Of a stretch of DNA of 64,000 nt, positions 28,149 through 36,308 are shown in pieces. Every line of letters starts with the position of its first letter. Position 1 is the first letter of the stretch. The notes under the pieces were generated by a model. The model was not told where the DNA came from and made no database searches. It saw only the letters and a program-made list of their open reading frames with translations. This DNA is from JAJYIW01 sp963781665 (lineage in GTDB: Bacteria; Chloroflexota; Anaerolineae; Anaerolineales; Anaerolineaceae), in NCBI GenBank assembly GCA_963781665.1, contig CAWAGA010000002.1, positions 4,216,001-4,280,000 on the forward strand, in the 5' to 3' direction. The translations under genes and the position numbers were made by a program.

Positions 28149-28640
28149 ATGGATATTTATGTCAAAGGCAATCTAACCCGGCAAGATATTCTCAAAGCTT
28201 TTATCCGGCATTTACAGCCTACCCGTAATTCGTTGTCGATCCGTATCTTGTTAATTGCAGTGGTCGCATTAATACTGGTGTTTGGTTTTTATCAAGGCAC
28301 ATCGAATTGGTGGACGATTTTATTGGGAGCAGTGGTATTAGTTGGTGTAGCGATACCCTGGTGGCTTCCTTACCTTCAAGCCCTGACCTTCGATAAGAAC
28401 AGTCCTTTGCTCAAACCTCTCACCGGAACCCTGACAGATGAAGGCGTAAGTTTGCGTGGAAACAATTTCAAATCCGACATTAAATGGGCTTCCTATTCTT
28501 ATTTCAAAAAAAGTAAAGATATCATCTTGCTGTACCAGGGTCCTAATGCATTCAATTTCCTGGCCCGCCCTTTGTTCAGGAGTGATGCGGACTGGCAGGA
28601 ATGTGTTTCATTGGTCTTGAAATATCTACCATCGAGTTAA
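28149..28640 (+). CDS. YcxB-like membrane protein
   Basis: A 163-residue protein starting 15 bases after the cyclodeaminase. Two membrane helices lie near residues 38-55 and 62-80 (LIAVVALILVFGFYQG, ILLGAVVLVGVAIPWW). The C-terminal domain matches the YcxB-like pattern: GTLTDEGVSLRGNNF, SDIKWASYSYFKKSKD, LLYQGPNAFNFLARPLF. The family is of unknown function. The tight spacing suggests cotranscription with the flanking genes. Confidence 0.7.
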   Translation: MDIYVKGNLTRQDILKAFIRHLQPTRNSLSIRILLIAVVALILVFGFYQGTSNWWTILLGAVVLVGVAIPWWLPYLQALTFDKNSPLLKPLTGTLTDEGVSLRGNNFKSDIKWASYSYFKKSKDIILLYQGPNAFNFLARPLFRSDADWQECVSLVLKYLPSS

Positions 28641-28646
28641 TTTTCG

Positions 28647-29303
28647 GTGATGTGCATTAAATCAGTGATCTTCGATCTCGATGGCGTCATCATCGACAGT
28701 GAGTATCTAATATTTAAAGCCTGGCAGCGCTACCTCATCCGGCAGGGTTACATGCTGGATGATGATGATTTCCGCGCAATGTATGGGTTGGATGCTGCCC
28801 AAACCGTAAGCTACCTCTGCGATAAGCTGAACCTCGCTTCTGCACCTGCGACCTTACTCGAGCAGAATGAGAGCTTGATGCTTTCGGTACTATCCGATAA
28901 TCTTGAGCCGCTGCCGGGAGTTTTAAACTTAATTGCGCATCTTTCTGAGCATGAATATCCCCTGGCTATCGCTTCAAATAGTTCGACCTATTATGTAAAA
29001 CAAGTGCTCAACAACCTTGGTATTTCTGGGGCTTTTAGCGTGGTCATTGGGCGCGACCTGGTTGCTACAGGAAAACCCGCGCCAGATGTTTATCTTGCAG
29101 TTGCCAAGCAGTTAAATATTTTGCCCGCCCAGTGCCTGGTGATCGAAGATTCGCCGGTAGGTGGGGAAGCGGCAGTAACCTCAGGTGCTCGTTGCATCTT
29201 GGTGCGACCGCTCGACGAAAACAATGAAGCGGTAGGTGGGGTCTTCGCTGAGTATTCATCGATGCCCGAATTAATTGCTGACCTTGAAAGACTTATGAGG
29301 TGA
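28647..29303 (+). CDS. HAD-superfamily hydrolase, beta-phosphoglucomutase-like
   Basis: A 218-residue HAD subfamily IA phosphatase or phosphomutase. Motif I DLDGVIIDSE (nucleophile Asp and general acid Asp), motif II ASNSS, Lys in ATGKPAPDVYL (motif III), and motif IV VIEDSPVGGEAA. The helical cap lies between residues about 15 and 85. It dephosphorylates a small sugar phosphate or interconverts beta-glucose phosphates. It starts 7 bases after the YcxB-like gene. A strong bidirectional hairpin at 29385 ends the unit. Confidence 0.9.
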   Translation: MMCIKSVIFDLDGVIIDSEYLIFKAWQRYLIRQGYMLDDDDFRAMYGLDAAQTVSYLCDKLNLASAPATLLEQNESLMLSVLSDNLEPLPGVLNLIAHLSEHEYPLAIASNSSTYYVKQVLNNLGISGAFSVVIGRDLVATGKPAPDVYLAVAKQLNILPAQCLVIEDSPVGGEAAVTSGARCILVRPLDENNEAVGGVFAEYSSMPELIADLERLMR

Positions 29304-29384
29304 CCATCCAGGTGGTTGGTCATTCATAAGAGAAGAACCTATCTTGTTTATGGAATCAAAACCATTGGCGATCTTCTCTCAATA

Positions 29385-29420
29385 AAAGATCTCCAGGCGA
29401 GGATCAACCTGGAGATCTTT
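29385..29420. terminator. Bidirectional rho-independent terminator
   Basis: AAAGATCTCCAGG and CCTGGAGATCTTT form a perfect 13-bp stem with a 10-base loop, with A- and T-rich flanks. It lies between the convergent HAD hydrolase and YtxH-like genes. Confidence 0.85.
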
Positions 29421-29463
29421 ATCTTTCTGCGTATACCGGGTAAACGTCTCTTGTAAAGGGCTT

Positions 29464-29850
29464 CTATTCTGCAATAACATCCAGACTTTCTGAGGCCTGG
29501 TTTTTTCGCATATTGAAATTAATGTTTTTGGAGAAGTCACCCGCACGATCACGCACCTTGGTAATGACGTCTCCGGCTTTTCCGCGTGTTTCCTGAACCG
29601 TCGTCGAGGCTTTGTCACGAAGCTCAGTCCCTTTTTCGAGGATAATTTTACGGGTTTTTTCCCCTGATTGCGGAGCAGCTAAAAGTGCCGCAGAAGCTCC
29701 TACCAGGGTGCCAATCAAAATGCCAATAAAGAGATTACCAATAGATTTTCTATTCTGATTTATGGTTCTTTGGTTCCTTTCATGGTTACCTAGGAAATTA
29801 TGGGATTTGGTTTTCAGATAAAGTTTACCATGTTGGACGCCTAACAACAA
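29464..29850 (-). CDS. YtxH-like general stress protein
   Basis: The recognisable part is a single membrane helix followed by the YtxH signature: NLFIGILIGTLVGASAALLA then APQSGEKTRKIIL. After this comes a long charged helix (ELRDKASTTVQETRGKAGDV) as in CsbD/YtxH/apolipoprotein-like stress proteins. The first 40 residues from ATG 29850 look non-native, and AAAGGAACC inside them could be the true ribosome binding site of a shorter product with a lost start. It probably anchors in the membrane with a cytoplasmic coiled coil. Function in general stress is inferred from the family. Confidence 0.7.
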   Translation of the reverse strand: MLLGVQHGKLYLKTKSHNFLGNHERNQRTINQNRKSIGNLFIGILIGTLVGASAALLAAPQSGEKTRKIILEKGTELRDKASTTVQETRGKAGDVITKVRDRAGDFSKNINFNMRKNQASESLDVIAE

Positions 29851-29861
29851 TCCCCAATTTT

Positions 29862-30077
29862 TTACCCACCCTTGGCAAAGGGGACATCTCTACTTTGCAT
29901 TGACATCCCCAATTTTCTACCTATACAAATTCCGTTCAGATTTCTTGCATGTTTTATAGGATTTTTCAATTTTTCTGGGATTGAAAGCGCTGGCTTCTTA
30001 GCTACTTTTTTTACAGCCTTCACCAAGCACAAAACTTCTTTCCGAACTCAATCCAGGTCAGTTTTCTTGGTAGCCAT
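29862..30077 (-). pseudogene. Small lysine-rich protein with in-frame TGA
   Basis: ATG 30077 overlaps the end of the DedA-like gene and gives MATKKTDLD, then TGA at 30048-30050, after which the same frame is open to 29862: VRKEVLCLVKAVKKVAKKPA, LSIPEKLKNPIKHARN. The basic, Ala/Lys-rich body resembles small histone-H1-like or nucleoid proteins, but no family is certain. TGA is used as a normal stop elsewhere in this window, so this is more likely a nonsense change than recoding. Confidence 0.4.
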
Positions 30078-30654
30078 TGTTTTGATCGATGGGTGCATCC
30101 TGGTGGCGATCGAGATGAAGTGATTTTCGAAAAAACCACCAGGGGATTGCAATGGAAAGGATGGTTGCCCCAATGATCAAAATCGTAGCGCCTTTCTGAA
30201 ATTGGCTGATCGTGACGACGGAATAATAACCTGCTAGAATTAAAATGATATTCTTGAAAACTTCAATGACTAACAGAGTCGGCAACCATCTTTTCCAAGA
30301 AAGCCTGATCAACCCAGCGGCGATCATGACCGGCAGAACAAAAACGCTTGATAATTTGGCCAGAGTGATAACTTTTGGAGCCTGGTCGTTGAGACTGGAT
30401 TGGAGCTGGCCAATCAGACCAGAATTGAGCCTCAGCCATTTTATCCGCAGCAACCAATCAACTTTTCCCAATTTGCCGATCAAGTACCAGAGAATATCGG
30501 CAGAAGTATTCCCGATTGTGACCGCGATGAAGATCCCCACCGGATTGATAATCCCGGTTGTGGACGCAGCCGCCCCTAAGATGATTGCGACAGGTCCTTG
30601 GATGACCGACAATGTTGCCAGGACAACGTAATACCATAACTGTTCATGTGCCAT
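30058..30654 (-). CDS. DedA/VTT-family membrane protein
   Basis: A 198-residue integral membrane protein with about five hydrophobic segments. The N-terminal EQLWYYVVLATLSVIQGPVA and IILGAAASTTGIINPVGIF carry the DedA-like E/G-x-P re-entrant region; the middle has GNTSADILWYLIGKLGK, and LAKLSSVFVLPVMIAAGLIR is the second re-entrant-like segment (F/S..P...AG). DedA proteins act in undecaprenyl-phosphate or phospholipid flipping and envelope stress. It overlaps the small basic gene downstream. Confidence 0.75.
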   Translation of the reverse strand: MAHEQLWYYVVLATLSVIQGPVAIILGAAASTTGIINPVGIFIAVTIGNTSADILWYLIGKLGKVDWLLRIKWLRLNSGLIGQLQSSLNDQAPKVITLAKLSSVFVLPVMIAAGLIRLSWKRWLPTLLVIEVFKNIILILAGYYSVVTISQFQKGATILIIGATILSIAIPWWFFRKSLHLDRHQDAPIDQNNGYQEN

Positions 30655-31051
30655 GTTCGCCCCTCTTCATTTGATGCTCCCTCCGTCCCTGGTATTTTAG
30701 ATGAATAATATCTATCGAAGTTGCAAATGCGCGAGGTAATTTTAGCTTTTCCCAGTTGTCAGGAATATGCCGGCTTCCCATTATTCTTCGCCCCTTAATT
30801 TCTTTTTGTCTCCCCAAGCTGGTAACTCTTTGGGTGAGGTAAACAGGTTACGCCTTTGGTTTTTTTTCAAACTTATTATATCTAGGTTTCAATCCCAAAA
30901 TAGTGCTTCGCTGGTTTTGGCCCCCGGAGTGGAACCGCCTGACTTCTATAGACAGTATACCATTTTCGATCTGGAGGATACCGATCAATTTCGATTATAT
31001 ACGATAACCGTCGATTTCTAAAAACGATAGAATGCAATCGGAAATAAGAAA
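30655..31051. other. Intergenic region, nothing recognised
   Basis: Nearly 400 A/T-rich bases between two minus-strand genes. A plus-strand open frame (30767-31021) has no domain, codon bias or ribosome binding site support, so I leave it out. The region likely holds the promoter of the DedA-like gene. Confidence 0.4.
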
Positions 31052-31477
31052 CTACTCCCAATCTTCTGGAATATAACGCCGGATTCGCTTTATCTCTCCA
31101 TGTTTTTTCTTGTTACCTACCCGGGCGGCTTTTGAGGTGATGCTTGGCCGAGTTGCTTTACGAATTTTTGGTTTCTCTAAAGCTATTTGGATCCAGGTGA
31201 TCAACCGTTGAGTTGAATCAAACCGGTTCTGTTCTTGTGTGCGGTAGCGTTTGGCTTCGATGATGAGAACGCCATCCTCGGTAACGCGGCTGCCAGCGAG
31301 CTTGATCAGGCGCGCCTTCACGTCTGCGTCCAATGAAGGGGAATTAAGGACATCGAACCTCAGTTGTACTGAAGAGGAGACCTTATTAACATTCTGGCCA
31401 CCTGGGCCAGAAGCACGGATGAAATCGTATTGGATCTCACTATCGTCGATTGTGACTGTCGAAGTAATTGCTATCAT
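31052..31477 (-). CDS. arfB: Alternative ribosome-rescue factor / peptidyl-tRNA hydrolase ArfB
   Basis: The start at ATG 31477 (MIAITSTVTIDDSEIQYDFI) is the family start; the longer frame from 31510 is rejected. The class I release-factor catalytic motif is RASGPGGQNVNKVSSSVQLR with the GGQ. The C-terminus is basic (KAARVGNKKKHGEIKRI), the tail that enters the empty mRNA channel of stalled ribosomes. 141 residues, usual ArfB size. It frees ribosomes stalled on truncated mRNAs, in keeping with the RNA-stress theme of the island. Confidence 0.9.
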   Translation of the reverse strand: MIAITSTVTIDDSEIQYDFIRASGPGGQNVNKVSSSVQLRFDVLNSPSLDADVKARLIKLAGSRVTEDGVLIIEAKRYRTQEQNRFDSTQRLITWIQIALEKPKIRKATRPSITSKAARVGNKKKHGEIKRIRRYIPEDWE

Positions 31478-31714
31478 CAATATGATTCCGTAATTGCAGA
31501 ATTTCCACACGACTTATAAATTTACAATCTTATTATAGTGAACTTCTCATACAAAGAAAGATAGTCAAGCTAGGCATTACTGATGGAAGGTATAAATCAT
31601 GCTATCGTTTACCCCGTAGATAAAAAACAATCTCAGGTGTAGAATAAAAGAGGTTATTGCTTCGCTTCTCTAGACCTGGGTTTTATTCTCGCATCCTAAA
31701 ACACTGGTTGATAT

Positions 31715-33811
31715 ATGAATCGAATTGAAAAACACCCAATCTTATCCATACCTGATCGTTTACCGGTAACATTTTTTTGGCAGGGGAATTGCCTTGCTGC
31801 ATATCAGGGTGAGACCATTTCCTCAGCTCTTTTTGCCAATGATATTCATATATTTGGCCATCACCCGCGCGATGGATCTACTCAAAGCCTTTTTTGTGCG
31901 AATGGCCAATGTGCGCAATGTATGGTGCTCGTAGATGGCTATCCGGTAAAAGGCTGCATGGAGCTGATCAAGCAAGATATGCATGTCGAGCCGGTCGATA
32001 ATCTTCCCGTCCTGCCGGATGTTAATCATTTCAATTCGAGTTTTGCCGATCCGGTTGAAATCGCGGTTCCAGTTTTGATCATCGGAGGTGGACCGGCGGG
32101 TCTCTCGGCTGCTATTGAACTCAGCAAAGCAGGCATTCGCTCCTTACTGGTTGACGATAAACACCGCCTGGGTGGTAAGTTGGTGCTTCAAACCCATCGT
32201 TTCTTTGGTTCAGCAGATGCCGTTTTTGCCGGTACCCGCGGAATTGATATTGCGTCCCGCCTTGAAAGCGAGCTGCGAGAATTCTCCGAATGTGAAATCT
32301 GGCTGCACAGCCCGGTTTTAGGTGTGTTTAGCGACCAAAAAACGGGAATATTGCGCGACGGTAAACGATATACGCTTGTTTCTGCGGAGTATATCCTGGT
32401 CGCGAGCGGCGCCCGAGAGCTGTTCCTTGCTTTCCCCGGTAATACCTTGCCCGGCATTTTTGGGGCAGGCGCGTTTCAAACATTGGTAAACCGGGATCTT
32501 ATTCGTCCAGCGGAGAAATTATTCATTATCGGAGGTGGGAACGTAGGCTTAATAGCCGGTTACCATTCTTTACAAGCCGGTATTGAGGTCGTCGGACTGG
32601 CTGAGGCCATGCCGGTGTGTGGCGGATATAAGGTTCACAAGGATAAATTGGCGCGTATGGGAGTGCCTATCTATACATCCCATACGATTTCAAGCGCCAA
32701 TGGTGTAGACAAGGTCGAATCAGTCACGATTGTTCGAGTTGATAAAGCCTTTCAGCCAATTGCCGGAACGGAACAAACCTTCGCGTGTGATAGTGTTTTG
32801 GTTGCGGTGGGTCTGGAGCCGGTAGATGAATTTTATCGAAAAGCAGTTGATTTCGGCATGAAGGCGTTTGCGGCCGGTGATACTGAAGAAATTTCTGAAG
32901 CATCCGCCGCAATTTTATCGGGCAGAATCAAGGGACGTGAAATCGCAAATGCGATTGGCTCTGCACCCACTCCCATCCCCACGGAGTGGTACCACATCGG
33001 GGAAGTGCTTAAATCTCATCCGGGGAAGGTGGTTCAATCCCCCGAATTGCCCATCGGGCAGCGGGTTATGCCGGTAATCCATTGTACCCAGGAAATCCCA
33101 TGTAACCCCTGTTCGACGATTTGTCCACGTGGGTTGATTCGCATTAACTCGGATGATATCCGCCAGGTGCCGGTTTTTCAATCCGAAGCTGGATTGTGTA
33201 CCGGGTGCGAGCTCTGCCTTACTTATTGCCCTGGTTTGGCGATCACCGTGGTGGATTTTCGCAGGGATTCAAACAATCCCACCGTATCCATCCCGTTTGA
33301 ATTCAACCTTGATCTCGTCGATGACCGCCAGCTAGTGGAAGTGACCGATACCGAAGGGCAGTCGTTAGGAGAATACAAAGTTCAAAAAATAAAAAAAATG
33401 GCTAATCGTGATCACACCTTGATCGTTCAACTGCGTGCGCCGCAGGATATCGCAACTCGCATTGCAGGAATCCGCGTGCAGGAAGAAAATCTAGATCAAC
33501 CCATGAGCCATTATATTAAAAACATTCACGATGAAACGATTATCTGTCGCTGCGAACGTGTTACTGCTGGCGAAATTCGGGAATTAATCAAGCAGGGATA
33601 TCACGATATAAATGAAATCAAGGCGATCACCCACGCAGCAATGGGCGCCTGTGGGGCCAAGACCTGCCGCCCGCTTATCAGACGACTTTTCAGAGACGAA
33701 GGGATCGAATTGACAGATGTAGTCGACTCTACTCGTAGACCAATCTTCGTCGAAGCTGCATTAAGCGTTTTTGCAGGAATGGCGAAAGGTGAAGAGGGGC
33801 GCCATGAATGA
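31715..33811 (+). CDS. Multidomain [2Fe-2S]/FAD/[4Fe-4S] oxidoreductase, alpha subunit
   Basis: A 698-residue fusion resembling the alpha subunit of sarcosine oxidase, HcnB or D-hydroxyproline dehydrogenase. Domains: N-terminal Fer2-type ferredoxin with Cys 61, 66, 69 and 81 (FCANGQCAQC); FAD/NAD(P) Rossmann domain (IIGGGPAGLSAAIELSKAG) from about residue 120; second nucleotide fold IIGGGNVGLIAGYHS; then a bacterial-ferredoxin-like segment with cysteines in CNPCSTICPRG and CTGCELCLTYCPG; and a C-terminal BFD-like [2Fe-2S] domain (CRCERV...ACGAKTCRP). It overlaps the next gene by 8 bases. The inserted [4Fe-4S] part suggests electron delivery to an anaerobic carrier instead of O2. Confidence 0.88.
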   Translation: MNRIEKHPILSIPDRLPVTFFWQGNCLAAYQGETISSALFANDIHIFGHHPRDGSTQSLFCANGQCAQCMVLVDGYPVKGCMELIKQDMHVEPVDNLPVLPDVNHFNSSFADPVEIAVPVLIIGGGPAGLSAAIELSKAGIRSLLVDDKHRLGGKLVLQTHRFFGSADAVFAGTRGIDIASRLESELREFSECEIWLHSPVLGVFSDQKTGILRDGKRYTLVSAEYILVASGARELFLAFPGNTLPGIFGAGAFQTLVNRDLIRPAEKLFIIGGGNVGLIAGYHSLQAGIEVVGLAEAMPVCGGYKVHKDKLARMGVPIYTSHTISSANGVDKVESVTIVRVDKAFQPIAGTEQTFACDSVLVAVGLEPVDEFYRKAVDFGMKAFAAGDTEEISEASAAILSGRIKGREIANAIGSAPTPIPTEWYHIGEVLKSHPGKVVQSPELPIGQRVMPVIHCTQEIPCNPCSTICPRGLIRINSDDIRQVPVFQSEAGLCTGCELCLTYCPGLAITVVDFRRDSNNPTVSIPFEFNLDLVDDRQLVEVTDTEGQSLGEYKVQKIKKMANRDHTLIVQLRAPQDIATRIAGIRVQEENLDQPMSHYIKNIHDETIICRCERVTAGEIRELIKQGYHDINEIKAITHAAMGACGAKTCRPLIRRLFRDEGIELTDVVDSTRRPIFVEAALSVFAGMAKGEEGRHE

Positions 33812-34970
33812 AACCGGATCACAAAGTTACGATGTTATCGTCATCGGTTCCGGGTCGATCGGTGTTCCTGCTGCTCTTTCTTTATCTGAAGAGGGATTTC
33901 GGGTTCTGCTACTCGATGGCAGTGCTAGCGTCGGACAGGGCTCGAATAAACGCGCAATCGGCGGTGTACGCGCCACCCATTCCGATCTGGCTAAGGTTCG
34001 CCTTAGTTTACGCAGCATTGAAATCTTTAAAAATTGGCAGAACGAATACGGTGACGACATCGAGTGGGTTGAAGGAGGCTATTGCTTCGTAGCATATGCT
34101 GCTGATGTGGCTCAGACTCTGAAAATGCTGCTGGTGAAGCAAAAGGACCTCGGGTTAAACATCGACTGGTTGAATCCTACCGAACTGCTGGAAGTGGCTC
34201 CTGGTTTGAACGCGGATGGGCTCTTGGGGGGAACCTTATCACCAGAAGATGGAAATTGTTCGCCTTTGTTAGCATTACACGCCTTCTATAAGCGGGCTTC
34301 TCTTCTGGGTGCAACCTTTCATTACAATGAGCCGGTTATTGGGCTGCGCATCGAGAACGAGAGGATCAAAGGAGTGCGGACCAACAGGGGCGATTATTCG
34401 ACCGGAATTGTGATTAACGCTGCCGGCGCTTGGGCCCACCAGGTTGGTGATTTCGCTGGTGTTAACCTCCCGGTCCGACCAGATTCCCACGAGGCTGGCA
34501 TCACCGAGGCGGTCGCACCTTTCTTGAAACCGATGGTCGTGGATACTCGGCCTGGGCCAGGCAGCTCCAATTTCTATTTTTACCAACATAAAACCGGCCA
34601 GGTGATCTTTTGTATAACACCTGAACCGTCTATCTGGGGTTTTAACGTGGCCGAAACGAGCCAGTTTTTGCCCCAGGTCGCAAAAAGGATGATCGCCGTT
34701 ATGCCAAAGCTGCAAAACATCCGTGTCCGTCGTACCTGGCGTGGTCTTTATCCTATGACCCCAGATGGTAATCCCCTGATAGGAAGGTCGCAAGAAGTTG
34801 TGGGATTGGTTCATGCCGTGGGGATGTGCGGGCAGGGATTTATGCTTGGCCCGGGAGTAGGCGAACTTCTGACCCGCCTGGTACAAGATGAGCTTACTCC
34901 CCAGGATGTGCAAACCCTCGAAGCTCTTTCACCGTACCGGTCGTTTATGACGCATGAAAAGTTGCAATAG
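33804..34970 (+). CDS. FAD-dependent amine/imino-acid dehydrogenase (DAO family), beta subunit
   Basis: ATG 33804 (GAGGGG upstream) gives a 388-residue D-amino-acid-oxidase-type flavoprotein: FAD-binding VIVIGSGSIGVPAALSLSEE, SNKRAIGGVRATHS (covalent-flavin or substrate loop region of sarcosine/glycine oxidases), GIVINAAGAWAHQVG and the closing GMCGQGFMLGPGVGELL. Translationally coupled to the alpha subunit. Together they oxidise an N-methyl, imino or D-amino acid such as sarcosine, proline or hydroxyproline; the exact substrate is not visible. The ornithine cyclodeaminase-like gene at 27 kb makes a proline link attractive but unproved. Confidence 0.88.
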   Translation: MNETGSQSYDVIVIGSGSIGVPAALSLSEEGFRVLLLDGSASVGQGSNKRAIGGVRATHSDLAKVRLSLRSIEIFKNWQNEYGDDIEWVEGGYCFVAYAADVAQTLKMLLVKQKDLGLNIDWLNPTELLEVAPGLNADGLLGGTLSPEDGNCSPLLALHAFYKRASLLGATFHYNEPVIGLRIENERIKGVRTNRGDYSTGIVINAAGAWAHQVGDFAGVNLPVRPDSHEAGITEAVAPFLKPMVVDTRPGPGSSNFYFYQHKTGQVIFCITPEPSIWGFNVAETSQFLPQVAKRMIAVMPKLQNIRVRRTWRGLYPMTPDGNPLIGRSQEVVGLVHAVGMCGQGFMLGPGVGELLTRLVQDELTPQDVQTLEALSPYRSFMTHEKLQ

Positions 34971-35041
34971 CTAACATTCTCTGGATGGTGTAAAATCAGG
35001 CGGGTGTAATTTTCCAATTTTCTACATCGGAGGCAGCCGAA

Positions 35042-36295
35042 ATGTTTATCAGTGAATTGGTTGGGAAACCGGTTGTCGATATCGATGGTGAGCGTGTTGG
35101 GTCTTTGACCGACCTGATCGGTCGTTTTCAAAAGGACGTCGCCCACCCAGTTATTGTAGGGATTGTCGCTAATTTCCAGGGGGAAATCATAAGGATTTCC
35201 ATTTCCGATGTGGCGCTCATCGTTCCTCTGGCTGTTTCTCTCAGAAGGCACGTACCTGATCTGATTCCTTACATTCCTCACAATCAAGATTTTTTCCTGG
35301 TCGAAGACGTTTTGGACAAACAAATTATCGACGTAGACGATGTACGTGTCGTACGTGCGAATGATTTGCAATTGCTGCGGGTTAATGACTCCCTGGTTCT
35401 AAGCAATGTCGACATCGGCACATCCGGAATCCTACGCCGGATAGGCCTGGAAGGCACTATGCGGAAGATTTCTTCGCGCTTAGGTCATCCTGTAAAACCC
35501 AACTTTATTTCATTGGACGACGTTGAGCTATTGCCCAATAGTCAATCGCTGCGTTTACGCATCCCTAGTGCCAAACTAGCAAGTCTGCACCCCGCCGACC
35601 TGGCAGAGATTATTAGCGATCTTAACCGGGCAGAAACCGGCCACTTATTGGATTCGTTGGACGTCAAACAACTTGCCGATACGCTTGAAGAAGTCGAGCC
35701 GGATTTCCAGGCCAGTCTGATAAATGAAATGCCAGATGAAAAGGTGGCCGACGTACTCGAGGAGATGTCTCCTGACGAAGCAGCTGACTTATTGGCAGAG
35801 CTTCCCAAAGAGCGTAGTGAAGATCTACTCGAATTGATGGACAGCGAAGATGCGAGAGATGTTCGCAAGCTGCTGGGTTACCCCATCGAATCGGCCGGGG
35901 GTATCATGACCACAGAATTTACCACCATCAAGCCTGAACTGACCGCCGGACAAGCCATTCCCTACCTGCGAGAAAACATTGAAGAAGCTGAGACAGTATT
36001 CTACGTCTACGTTCTGGATGAAAATAATAGTTTGATCGGTGTATTTTCGTTAAGTGACTTGATTATGGCTGAGCCGGAAGTAAAGGTCGCGGATTTTATG
36101 CATAAGCGGGTTGTCAGCGTGCACCTGCTCGACGACCAGGAAAAAGTCGCCCAAATGATAGCCAAATATAACTTATTAGCCGTCCCGGTTATTGATGAGG
36201 ATAACGTGATGCATGGCATCGTTACAGCCGATGATGCCCTCGATCAAATCATTCCAACTGCCTGGAAAAAGAAGCTGCCGCGCTTGTATCATTAA
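35042..36295 (+). CDS. PRC-barrel / MgtE-N / CBS domain protein
   Basis: A 417-residue soluble protein with no membrane helices. Two PRC-barrel-like repeats at the N-terminus (ISELVGKPVVDIDGERVGSL and VEDVLDKQIIDVDDVRVVR), then the MgtE N-terminal superhelix (LHPADLAEIISDLNRAE, LEEMSPDEAADLLAELP), then a CBS pair (GGIMTTEFTTIKPELT, ADFMHKRVVSVHLLDDQE). It looks like the cytosolic Mg2+-sensing part of MgtE without the channel. The Nramp transporter begins 14 bases downstream, so it probably gates or regulates that transporter in response to divalent metal or nucleotide. ATG 35042 follows GGAGGC. Confidence 0.9.
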   Translation: MFISELVGKPVVDIDGERVGSLTDLIGRFQKDVAHPVIVGIVANFQGEIIRISISDVALIVPLAVSLRRHVPDLIPYIPHNQDFFLVEDVLDKQIIDVDDVRVVRANDLQLLRVNDSLVLSNVDIGTSGILRRIGLEGTMRKISSRLGHPVKPNFISLDDVELLPNSQSLRLRIPSAKLASLHPADLAEIISDLNRAETGHLLDSLDVKQLADTLEEVEPDFQASLINEMPDEKVADVLEEMSPDEAADLLAELPKERSEDLLELMDSEDARDVRKLLGYPIESAGGIMTTEFTTIKPELTAGQAIPYLRENIEEAETVFYVYVLDENNSLIGVFSLSDLIMAEPEVKVADFMHKRVVSVHLLDDQEKVAQMIAKYNLLAVPVIDEDNVMHGIVTADDALDQIIPTAWKKKLPRLYH

Positions 36296-36308
36296 TATTT
36301 GGGGTTAA

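Noticed and set aside
15457..30077. Stop-codon recoding (TAG, TAA or TGA read as sense) as an explanation for the in-frame stops
   Set aside because: All three stop codons are affected, at different expected residues, and each is used as a normal terminator for intact genes in the same window.
30767..31021. 84-codon plus-strand open frame
   Set aside because: No ribosome binding site, no recognisable domain, and it lies in an A/T-rich gap.
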